In this document: piece by piece, positions 25,451 to 32,369 of the stretch | Layout: the number at the start of each line of letters is the position of its first letter | How positions within the stretch are numbered: position 1 is the first letter of the stretch | From: Mycolicibacterium vulneris | GTDB lineage: Bacteria; Actinomycetota; Actinomycetes; Mycobacteriales; Mycobacteriaceae | NCBI RefSeq assembly: GCF_002104765.1 | Contig: NZ_NCXM01000027.1 | Location: 32,386 to 96,385, forward strand | Direction of reading: 5' to 3' | DNA length: 64,000 bases | The notes under the pieces: model-generated | What the model saw: the letters and a program-made list of their open reading frames with translations, nothing else | Databases searched by the model: none | Told to the model about the DNA's origin: nothing | Made by a program: the position numbers and the translations under genes

Positions 25451-25996
25451 GAGTGCGACGTCCGCACGCGAGACTTCGCGCATTTCCCGGTCGATCTCGA
25501 TTCGTCCAGTCGCGGGATCGGAGGTGAGCCAGCCGGGTCCGAGCACCGTCCAGTCCAGGTCGCTGGCGCGCAGGTGAGCGTCCGCCGCCGCCTTGGACTC
25601 CGCGTAGGGGAAGAACGGATCGTCCGGCGGTACACCATGATTCGGGCCAGCGCCGAAGTACGACACCATCACGAACCGCTTGACGCCGGCCTGCGCGGCG
25701 GCGTCGATCACCCGAATGGCCGCATCACGGTCGACGGCGTAAGTCCGCGCCGGGTTGCCGCCGCCGGCCCCGGCGGAGAAGACGACCGCGTCTTGGCCGG
25801 CCACCAGAGTGGCCAGCGCACCCGTGTCGAGTTGCTCGATGTCGGCAACCACCGGGTGGGCGCCGGTGGCCGCGACGTCGTCGGAGTGGTCCGGATTGCG
25901 GAAGACCGAAGTCACCTCGTCGCCGCGTTTGGTCAGGATGGGGGCCAGTTGAAGCGCGACCTTGCCGTGGCCGCCGATGACGACGATGCGTGCCAT
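25355..25996 (-). CDS. NAD(P)H-binding atypical SDR reductase
   Basis: 213-residue NmrA/SDR-a5-like protein. The nucleotide motif ARIVVIGGHGKVALQLAPIL opens it (GGxGxxG form), then VFSAGAGGG near residue 80 and VKRFVMVSYFGAG near residue 115; the catalytic Tyr-Lys pair of classical SDRs is replaced by FPYAESKAAAD. The ATG at 25996 is preferred over a GTG two codons upstream. It may be a quinone or flavin reductase-like enzyme or a redox sensor; function unproven. A decayed copy of its 3' end lies beyond the glycosyltransferase. Confidence 0.83.
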   Translation of the reverse strand: MARIVVIGGHGKVALQLAPILTKRGDEVTSVFRNPDHSDDVAATGAHPVVADIEQLDTGALATLVAGQDAVVFSAGAGGGNPARTYAVDRDAAIRVIDAAAQAGVKRFVMVSYFGAGPNHGVPPDDPFFPYAESKAAADAHLRASDLDWTVLGPGWLTSDPATGRIEIDREMREVSRADVALVIAAALAEDATIRRTIDFNNGDVPIAQALAG

Positions 25997-26022
25997 ACCC
26001 ACCGACGTTACGCGCTGAAGAC

Positions 26023-26868
26023 TTACGTGAGCTGCACTCGCCCCATGATCAGATCAATGATCGGCTTGCCGGGGGCGTAGGCGCCGGTCATCGAGGCCAT
26101 GGTGTGTCCGGAGTCCACCAGCAGCGTGATCCCGCTGACGCCGCAGGCCGCCTCGCTGTTGAGGAAGGTCATCACGTCGCCCATCTGCTCGGGGGTGTGC
26201 ACTTTTGAGCCGGTCTCGTCGCGATAGTCCTGGGCGAAGGACAGCCACAGGTCCGCATTGGCCTGGGCCAGCGGGGTGTCCGTCGGGCCCGGGCAGATCG
26301 CGTTGATTCGAATGCCCTTCTTCGCCAGCGGATAGCCCTGGGTGGCCACGTAGGTGTTGATCACCTTCTTGCTGGTGCCGTAGTGGTTGATGCCTTCGGC
26401 CTCGTGCGCCTGGCACCACGCCTCGGCCGCCGCGAAGTCCGGCGTGGCCAGAAATTCGAGCATCAGGTCCAAGTCGTTCTCCCAGCCCATGCCGGCGACC
26501 GAGGAGATGAAGCAGATGGCCGAGCCGTTGGGGAGCTTGTTGTGTTCCAGCAGCCGGTCGATGAGGTGGCGGTGGCCGATGAAGTTGATCTTCATCAGGT
26601 CGATCGTGCCGTCGGCGACGCCGGCTGCCGAGAACACCGCGTGGATGGGGCCGTCGATCTGCTCGAGGGCGGAATCGATGGACGCGGGGTCGCGCAGGTC
26701 CACCTGGACGGACTGGGCGACCTCGTAGTCCACCGGCGCGTAGTCCATCACGATGACTTCGGCGCCTAGCTCGGCCGCTGACTTGGCCGCCGCGGCGCCC
26801 ATGCCAGTCGCGCCGCCGACAACCAGCGCCCGTTTACCGTCGTAGCGCAACCGATCGACAATAGACAT
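26023..26868 (-). CDS. Short-chain dehydrogenase (hydroxysteroid-dehydrogenase-like)
   Basis: 281-residue SDR. Coenzyme motif RALVVGGATGMGAAAAKSAA near residue 14, FSAAGVADG for the NAG strand, serine in CFISSVAGMG, and the catalytic YxxxK in NHYGTSKKVINTY near residue 165; NAICPGPTDTPL follows. It resembles 3-alpha-hydroxysteroid/carbonyl reductases that lack the usual first helices. AGAAGGGG precedes the ATG at 26868. Its promoter carries the shared 16-bp operator, so it belongs to the inferred TetR regulon. Confidence 0.88.
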   Translation of the reverse strand: MSIVDRLRYDGKRALVVGGATGMGAAAAKSAAELGAEVIVMDYAPVDYEVAQSVQVDLRDPASIDSALEQIDGPIHAVFSAAGVADGTIDLMKINFIGHRHLIDRLLEHNKLPNGSAICFISSVAGMGWENDLDLMLEFLATPDFAAAEAWCQAHEAEGINHYGTSKKVINTYVATQGYPLAKKGIRINAICPGPTDTPLAQANADLWLSFAQDYRDETGSKVHTPEQMGDVMTFLNSEAACGVSGITLLVDSGHTMASMTGAYAPGKPIIDLIMGRVQLT

Positions 26869-26913
26869 GGAAATCCCCTTCTCGGATAATGCCAACGCGG
26901 TTCTAACTGCTCA

Positions 26914-26942
26914 ACTGTATGGGTAACAGTTATTTGGTTCAA
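26914..26942 (-). promoter_or_regulatory. Promoter with shared operator dyad (site A)
   Basis: On the minus strand TTGAAC (26937-26942), 17 bases, TACAGT (26914-26919) form a SigA-type promoter for the SDR gene. The 16-mer TAACAGTTATTTGGTT (26924-26939, plus strand) overlaps the -35 and fills most of the spacer. It is one of six closely similar sites in 26.9-41.7 kb. Confidence 0.75.
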
Positions 26943-26965
26943 GACCGGGGCGGGTTAATTGAGGT

Positions 26966-28243
26966 TTACTTGCCGCGGACGGCGACGCCGCGCAGCACGG
27001 TGTCACGAACGTGCAGCAAAGCAGGGCGTTTGCCGATCTCGGCGAGGATGTTCTCCGGGATCCACTGCAATCCGATAAGGCAGCGCGCCAGCATCGCAGT
27101 CGACGGGGCGTCCATCGCGATCTCGCCGGAGCGCAGCCCTTCGGAGAGCAGCGATTTCATCTGCCGAAGGCGTGTGGCGTAGGACCAGCCCGGATTCGCG
27201 GTCGGCGGTGACAGCCGCATCCAGGCCAGTTGAATCCTGAACTCGTCGGAGAACTGATCCAACGCATTGACGTTGACCCAGCTCAGTGCGTCCAGCTTCT
27301 CGGTGGGTGTGGCGTCGGAACGCAGCACGCTGACCCAGCCCGCCTCCACCTTCTTGCCGAAAGAGCGCATGATCGAGTTCAGGAGTTCGTCCTTCGACCC
27401 GATCACCCGGTATACGGTGCCGGTGCCGAGACCGGCCGCCGAGGCGATGTCCCTGATGGTGGTGACCTCGTACCCCCTGCGGCCAAATTCCGCTCGGGCC
27501 ACCGCGCGCACCAGCGCCGCCTTGTCGCTCGGGTCCGCGTCACTGTCGTCGGACCACGTCGCGATGACGTCCTTGGCTGCGGCGAAGGCGTTGGACCGGT
27601 CCAGCGCCGCGTCGGTGGGAGGACGAGTTGCCAAGCCCTGCAGGATGATTCGGCACAGCAGTTCGGCCACCTGGTTGGCCGACGAACTGTGGCGCATCAC
27701 GTCCAGGCCGACCTGCAGCATGGTCTGGCAGATTCGATCGGCCAATGTCGGCAGATCGATGTCGGGTTTGATGTAGCCGCTCCACCGGCCGGCGCGCAGC
27801 GTCTGCAGCATCGCCTCCTGGATAGCCACCGGCCGCTGCTGCGTCAGCTTGGTCAGCTCCGGATCCGTACCCGGCCCCTCGTAGAACGACATCTGCAACG
27901 CCGCGCGGTGTTCGACGGCGCAGTTGGCGATCGCCGATCCGAGCTCGATGATCTGGTCGGCGACCGGACGGGCGTCGGGTCCGTCCAGCCTCTCCTGCGC
28001 GGACCGCCCGATGCGCTCCAGATCCTCCTGGTAACGCAGGATCAGCTCGACGAGGATGGCTTCCTTGGACTCGAAATGGTGATAGAGGCTGCCGGGAAGA
28101 ATGCCCGCGGCATCGGCGATCTCCTGCAGCGACGTCCGCAGCCCCGAGGAGGCGATCAATGACGCGGCGGTGGCTAGGATCTCGGCGCGGCGGCTCGGAG
28201 AATCAGCTGTGCCGCTGCCTCGCAGTGACTCGGCCTTCGCCAT
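26966..28243 (-). CDS. Tandem (double) TetR-family transcriptional regulator
   Basis: 425-residue protein made of two complete TetR units. Unit 1: helix-turn-helix ILATAASLIASSGLRTSLQE then IADAAGILPGSLYHHFESKE, residues about 20-65, plus ligand domain. Unit 2: ALVRAVARAEFGRRGYEVTT then IRDIASAAGLGTGTVYRVIG, from about residue 230. Ordinary TetR proteins are about 200 residues and dimerise, so this fusion may bind an operator as a single chain or bind two sites. A dyad of the shared type lies about 67 bases before its ATG, suggesting autoregulation. It is the most likely repressor of the surrounding catabolic genes. The effector is unknown. Confidence 0.9.
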   Translation of the reverse strand: MAKAESLRGSGTADSPSRRAEILATAASLIASSGLRTSLQEIADAAGILPGSLYHHFESKEAILVELILRYQEDLERIGRSAQERLDGPDARPVADQIIELGSAIANCAVEHRAALQMSFYEGPGTDPELTKLTQQRPVAIQEAMLQTLRAGRWSGYIKPDIDLPTLADRICQTMLQVGLDVMRHSSSANQVAELLCRIILQGLATRPPTDAALDRSNAFAAAKDVIATWSDDSDADPSDKAALVRAVARAEFGRRGYEVTTIRDIASAAGLGTGTVYRVIGSKDELLNSIMRSFGKKVEAGWVSVLRSDATPTEKLDALSWVNVNALDQFSDEFRIQLAWMRLSPPTANPGWSYATRLRQMKSLLSEGLRSGEIAMDAPSTAMLARCLIGLQWIPENILAEIGKRPALLHVRDTVLRGVAVRGK

Positions 28244-28309
28244 GGTTAGCGGTGTGCAAATCCGGACGATTGCGGGCTGGCGAACATTCGCATTCGTCCT
28301 CTCTTGCCG

Positions 28310-28325
28310 AACCAAATCTTTGTTA
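28310..28325. promoter_or_regulatory. Shared operator dyad upstream of the TetR gene (site B)
   Basis: AACCAAATCTTTGTTA; its complement TAACAAAGATTTGGTT differs from site A at two of 16 positions. It lies 67 bases upstream of the tandem TetR start codon. No clear -35/-10 pair is seen here, unlike the other sites. Confidence 0.7.
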
Positions 28326-28381
28326 GAGGCTATCAGACTGTGTGCGATGAATGCGCTGCACAAAGCGGTGAAAGCCCCATT

Positions 28382-28645
28382 CTAGAGCGGGGGGCCGTCC
28401 CAGCGGTCGCACGCAACCACCTCCTCGAGCGGCCGCCGGGGCGCCGGTGAGAACGTGCGACCCGCACGGAGCCGCCCCACCGGCAACAGACAACCCTAAA
28501 CGTAGGTTGGCGGGATCCCGAGCAGGTTCCGAATTTCCTCTTCGTGATGCAGATGCAGGGTGGTGGTGCACGTCCCGTATCCCCGGGTGTGCAGCGCCAG
28601 CTGGAAATTCCACACCGGCGGGAAGAGCAGGTACTCGATATCCAT
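28382..28645 (-). pseudogene. Nitroreductase C-terminal fragment with amber codon
   Basis: The minus strand frame begins with an ATG overlapping the acyl-CoA dehydrogenase stop and reads WNFQLALHTRGYGTCTTTLH and HEEEIRNLLGIP, the typical C-terminal half of a nitroreductase. A TAG then interrupts the frame at about 28499, after which the family sequence continues in the same frame (LLPVGRLRAGRTF, PLEEVVACDRWDG) to a natural stop. The N-terminal FMN-binding half is missing. Only about 85 of some 200 residues remain. Confidence 0.8.
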
Positions 28646-29766
28646 CACTGACGGCCTCTCTTGGCAAGGCGCGCACCGAGTTCGGTGAGGTATTCGTCGG
28701 GGCCGCCGCGCAACGCGCTCCAGCTCAGCAGGCGCTTGAGGTAGAGGTGAGCATCGTGCTCCCAGGTGTAGCCGATCCCACCGAACACCTGGATGGCGGT
28801 GTCGGCCACGGTGGCCAATCGTCCCGCGAACGCCTTCGTGCGCATCGCGGCGAGATGACGCTCTTCGCCGGATCGACCGTCGGCTCCCGGGAACGCGTCG
28901 CTGGCCCACAGCGCGTGGATCACACCGCTGCGGGCCAGCTCGACCGTCTCGAACATGTCCACACACAGGTGCTGGATGGCCTGGAAGGAGCCGATCGGCT
29001 GACCGAATTGTGTTCTGCTTTTCGCGTATTCGACGGCGAGGCCCATGATGGCGCGCGCGGCGCCGAGCGCGTCGGCCGCGGTGGCGATCAACACGTCGTC
29101 GATCACCGCCGCCAGGTCGTCCGCGGGCACCGCGGCCAGTCGCTGCGCGGGTACCGCGTCGAACGCGACGCGGAACTGCTTGCGGGTCTGGTCGATGCCG
29201 TGCTCGGGCGCGACCGACAGCCCGGACGAGCCGGCCCGCACCGCGAAAAGCGCGCTGCCGTGGTCATCTTCGGCGACCACGAGCAGAACATCGGCGGCCG
29301 CGGCGTCGGGCACCGCGGTGATCTCGCCGCGCAACTCGATAGTGTCATCGCGTCGGCTCGCGGCGACCGAGGTGTTCGCCGAATCCGGGAAACAGACCGT
29401 GGCCACGGTGCTGCCGTCGGCGATGCCGCGCAACAACTTTGGTGCGATGTCGTTGTCCCCGAGCCGGGTCAGCGCCCGCGCGGCGGCCACCGCGGTCGAC
29501 AGCCACGGCCCCGGATGCAACGCGGCGCCCAGCTCTTCGGCGACGATGCCGGCCTCGACCATCGTCATGCCGGCGCCGCCGTACTCCTCCGGGACCAGCA
29601 GGCCGGTGGTTCCGAGATCGGCGAGGCCGCGCCAGACCGCATCGTCCGTCCCGGCCGGATCGTCGAGCAGCGCCCGCACATGCTGCGAAATCGATGCCTT
29701 CTCGGCGAGGAAGCGCCGTGTGGTGTCGCGCAGCGCCACCTGCTCGTCGGTGAGTTCGAGGTTCAT
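28645..29766 (-). CDS. Acyl-CoA dehydrogenase, second subunit of a pair
   Basis: 373-residue acyl-CoA dehydrogenase-fold protein. N-terminal helical domain (MNLELTDEQVALRDTTRRFL), GLLVPEEYGGAGMTMVEAG, middle beta domain, and C-terminal signature region SRTQFGQPIGSFQAIQHL with FGGIGYTWEHDAHLYLKRLL. The ATG overlaps the upstream dehydrogenase stop (ATGA), so the two are made in equal amounts. In actinobacteria such adjacent pairs form alpha2-beta2 enzymes for steroid or other bulky acyl-CoA side chains, with one active flavin site shared between subunits. Which subunit has the catalytic glutamate I cannot settle. Confidence 0.88.
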   Translation of the reverse strand: MNLELTDEQVALRDTTRRFLAEKASISQHVRALLDDPAGTDDAVWRGLADLGTTGLLVPEEYGGAGMTMVEAGIVAEELGAALHPGPWLSTAVAAARALTRLGDNDIAPKLLRGIADGSTVATVCFPDSANTSVAASRRDDTIELRGEITAVPDAAAADVLLVVAEDDHGSALFAVRAGSSGLSVAPEHGIDQTRKQFRVAFDAVPAQRLAAVPADDLAAVIDDVLIATAADALGAARAIMGLAVEYAKSRTQFGQPIGSFQAIQHLCVDMFETVELARSGVIHALWASDAFPGADGRSGEERHLAAMRTKAFAGRLATVADTAIQVFGGIGYTWEHDAHLYLKRLLSWSALRGGPDEYLTELGARLAKRGRQ

Positions 29767-30920
29767 TTGCGCGGCAGTCCCAGCACTCGTTGTGCGGTGA
29801 TGTTCTTGTTGATCTGCGTGGTACCGCCCGCGATGGTCAGCGACCGCGACGTCAGGCGGTAGTTCGCCCACGGCGCGCCGGCGCCCTGGGTGCCGAGGGT
29901 GTCGAAGGCCAGTGCAGCCAGGTCCTGGCCGATCTCGCCCCACACGGTCTTGGCGAGGCTGGCCGACCCCAGTGCGTCGCCGCCGTGCAGCGTCGCCGAG
30001 ATCGACCGCTGACACAGGACCTCGAGATACTTGATACGAACCGCGATTTCGCCGAGGCGCCGCAGCGTCACCGGATGGTCTAGCGCGCCGGTGCCGGCCG
30101 CGGCGAGATCGTTGACCAACTCTTCGAGCCGCACCTGCATCTCCGCGTACAGCCTGGCGGCTCCGGCGCGCTCGTGGCTGAGCGTGGTGGTGGCCACCTG
30201 CCAGCCCGCGTTGAGCGGACCGAGCAACGCGTCCACCGGCACCCGCACGTCGTGGAAGAAGACCTCGGCGAAGTCGGCGTCACCGTTTAGCGTGACCAGC
30301 GGGCGGACCTCGATGCCCGGCAGCGTCATGTCGACGATCAGGCAGGAGATCCCCTTGTGCTTGGGTGCTTCGGGATCGGTGCGCACGTAGAGCTGACACC
30401 AGTCGGCCCGATGCCCCAGCGAGGTCCAGATCTTCTGGCCGTTGACGACGAAGTCACTATCTTTCGGGCCGTATCGCACGGCGCGGGTGCGCAGCGCCGC
30501 GAGATCGGACCCCGCCTCGGGCTCCGACATTCCCTGGCACCAGATGTCGTCGGCGCGCATCATGCGGGGGAGCAGCGTGAGCTTCTGCGACTCGGTGCCG
30601 TACTGCATGATTGCCGGGGCGGTGTTGTTGAGCCCAATCACGTTGAGCGGCATCGGAGCTCGAGCGCGCGTGGTCTCTTCGGTGTAGACCAGCTGCTCGA
30701 GCACGGTTGCGCCGCGCCCACCGTATTCGGGCGGCCAGGACACGGCGGCCCATCCCGCGTCGGCCATCGTCGCGTTCCACGCGCGCAACATCTCGAACGC
30801 GGCGTCGTCGCGGCCCGTGGGCCGGCGCGCGGCCACCAGCTCGTCGGTCAGGTTCTGCGAGAGCCAGTCACGCAGCTCGATGCGGAACTGTTCCACGTCC
30901 GCCGGGTATGAGAAGTCCAC
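29763..30920 (-). CDS. Acyl-CoA dehydrogenase, first subunit of a pair
   Basis: 385-residue acyl-CoA dehydrogenase. It has the GWAAVSWPPEYGGRGATVLE motif, the CQGMSEPEAGSDLAALRTRA flavin segment near residue 125, the VNGQKIWTSLGHRADWCQLY strand, and the C-terminal GGTTQINKNITAQRVLGLPR tail seen in FadE26/FadE28-type proteins. The GTG start follows AGAGGAA closely. Expressed from a promoter related to that of the SDR gene upstream and coupled to the second subunit. Together they suggest dehydrogenation of a branched or ring-bearing acyl-CoA. Confidence 0.9.
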   Translation of the reverse strand: MDFSYPADVEQFRIELRDWLSQNLTDELVAARRPTGRDDAAFEMLRAWNATMADAGWAAVSWPPEYGGRGATVLEQLVYTEETTRARAPMPLNVIGLNNTAPAIMQYGTESQKLTLLPRMMRADDIWCQGMSEPEAGSDLAALRTRAVRYGPKDSDFVVNGQKIWTSLGHRADWCQLYVRTDPEAPKHKGISCLIVDMTLPGIEVRPLVTLNGDADFAEVFFHDVRVPVDALLGPLNAGWQVATTTLSHERAGAARLYAEMQVRLEELVNDLAAAGTGALDHPVTLRRLGEIAVRIKYLEVLCQRSISATLHGGDALGSASLAKTVWGEIGQDLAALAFDTLGTQGAGAPWANYRLTSRSLTIAGGTTQINKNITAQRVLGLPRK

Positions 30921-30961
30921 GTTCCTCTGTCTTTTGCGTCGTAAAACCCTGACCCAGCCGG

Positions 30962-30990
30962 ACTCTACGGTTGAGCGGATAGCTGGTCAA
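30962..30990 (-). promoter_or_regulatory. Promoter of the acyl-CoA dehydrogenase pair with degenerate operator (site G)
   Basis: TTGACC (30985-30990), 17 bases, TAGAGT (30962-30967) on the minus strand. The sequence is clearly homologous to the promoter at 32324-32352, including downstream CCGGCTG. The operator position reads GAGCGGATAGCTGGTC, four changes from GAACAGATATTTGGTC, so repressor binding may be weaker. Confidence 0.65.
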
Positions 30991-31011
30991 TGATGTTGGC
31001 GGCCATGCGCG

Positions 31012-31310
31012 ACGCCGCTCCAGGCGATCCACGTAACGACCGCCGGAGACCGTCATGTGGTTCGCCGGTTCACGGTCGGTCCCGATGAACAGGTAGTAGG
31101 TCTCCGCGTGCGCCTCGTCGCCGTCGACGTCGATGGTTCAGCAGATAGTGCTGGTATCGCGTCTGGCTGCCGTGATACGCGAGCGCCCGGTCGATGAAAT
31201 CGTCCACCTCGCCGACGAATCCGACGTGGTCGTCGACGGCGCCGTCGTGGTAGGCAGATCACCGCGCGGTCGGTGAGATGCCTGACCTGGTTGCGCAATT
31301 CGCCGTCCAC
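31012..31310 (-). pseudogene. SnoaL-like (NTF2-fold) gene remnant
   Basis: Translating the minus strand gives pieces of a SnoaL_4-type protein in two frames: AYHGSQTRYQHYLLN preceded by VDDHVGFVGEVDDFID, then after a frameshift near 31135 DVDGDEAHAETYYLFIGTDR and MTVSGGRYVDRLERR. The N-terminal part joins abruptly, implying a deletion, and the C-terminus is lost where the next promoter begins. Not functional as read. Confidence 0.75.
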
Positions 31311-31312
31311 GA

Positions 31313-32287
31313 TCAGCTCCCTCGGGGTTCGGGGAATGCGACCTCAGCGTTGTCCGGCATCGGGCTGACGCCGCGTCGCTCACACACTTCCAGCACCTCA
31401 TCGACGATCGATGCGGGCACGATGAACTTCTCGGTCGACGACATCTGTTCGAGATGCGCCTCGATGTCCTCGGCCGTTGGCCGACTCTCGGCCTCGGCGA
31501 GCCAGCCCTCGGTGAGACCAACGAACACCCGCGCATAGCGGCCGGCGGCCGCGGAATAGTTGCGGTGGGTGAACGTGCAGGCCGTGCTGGCCAGGAATGT
31601 CACCAGCGGCACCACGAGCTCGGGCCGGATGGCTTGCATGAAGCCGGATTCGGCGAGGAACTTCTCGTCGCCAACGGTCTCGGTGACCATCCGCGAGAAG
31701 CCGGTGGGCATAACGGAATTAGCGAGTATCCCGTGCGCCTCGCCTTCGATCGCGATGACGTTCGCCAGTCCGACCAATCCGGCTTTGGCCGCCGCGTAGT
31801 GGGCCTCCATCGGCTGGCCGAAAATCCCGGCGGAGGACGAGATGAACACGAATCGTCCGCCCCCGTTGTTCTTCATCACGCGATATGCGGGCTGGGAAAG
31901 GTGAAAGCCGCCGTCGAGATGCACGCGCAGCATCCGCCTCCAGTCATCGTGCGAGAGGTCCTCGAAGGGCACGCTGCCAAAAATGCCGGCGTTGCTGACG
32001 ACCGCGTCGATGCGCCCGAAGGCGTCCACGGCCGCATCGATGATCGCCTGGCCGCCGGCCGGATTGTCCACGGAGTCGTACGAGGCGATCGCCCGGCCGC
32101 CGGCCTGCGTGATCTCGTCGACCACCTCATCGGCGACGCCTCTGTCGGAACCCTCGCCGCGCATCGAGCCGCCCAGATCGTTGACCACCACGGCGGCCCC
32201 GCGACGGGCCAGGTCCAGCGCGTACAGCCGACCGAGTCCCCGACCGGCCCCGGTCACCAGCGCCACCTGGCCGGTGAAGTCAATCAT
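31313..32287 (-). CDS. Short-chain dehydrogenase (17-beta-HSD4-like)
   Basis: 324-residue SDR. TGQVALVTGAGRGLGRLYAL is the coenzyme motif, VVVNDLGGSMRGEG the acidic/Gly region typical of multifunctional-enzyme-2 type dehydrogenases, AVVSNAGIFG the NAG strand, FISSSAG the serine and HYAAAKAGLVG the catalytic YxxxK near residue 165. The C-terminal 80 residues form an extra helical part (FIVPASIVDEVLEVCERRG). AGGAGCG precedes the ATG. Likely oxidises a 3-hydroxyacyl-CoA or steroid-like alcohol. Its promoter holds the best copy of the shared operator. Confidence 0.88.
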   Translation of the reverse strand: MIDFTGQVALVTGAGRGLGRLYALDLARRGAAVVVNDLGGSMRGEGSDRGVADEVVDEITQAGGRAIASYDSVDNPAGGQAIIDAAVDAFGRIDAVVSNAGIFGSVPFEDLSHDDWRRMLRVHLDGGFHLSQPAYRVMKNNGGGRFVFISSSAGIFGQPMEAHYAAAKAGLVGLANVIAIEGEAHGILANSVMPTGFSRMVTETVGDEKFLAESGFMQAIRPELVVPLVTFLASTACTFTHRNYSAAAGRYARVFVGLTEGWLAEAESRPTAEDIEAHLEQMSSTEKFIVPASIVDEVLEVCERRGVSPMPDNAEVAFPEPRGS

Positions 32288-32323
32288 CGTGCGCTCCTGA
32301 TTCATTGACTGCTGTGCAGCCGG

Positions 32324-32352
32324 ACTTTACGGTGGAACAGATATTTGGTCAA
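32324..32352 (-). promoter_or_regulatory. Divergent control region with shared operator (site C)
   Basis: Minus strand TTGACC (32347-32352), 17 bases, TAAAGT (32324-32329). The dyad GAACAGATATTTGGTC (32335-32350) overlaps the -35 and sits inside the spacer. The VWA gene starts 20 bases away on the other strand, so one site can control both directions. Confidence 0.8.
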
Positions 32353-32369
32353 CAATCTGGAGGTTGAGC

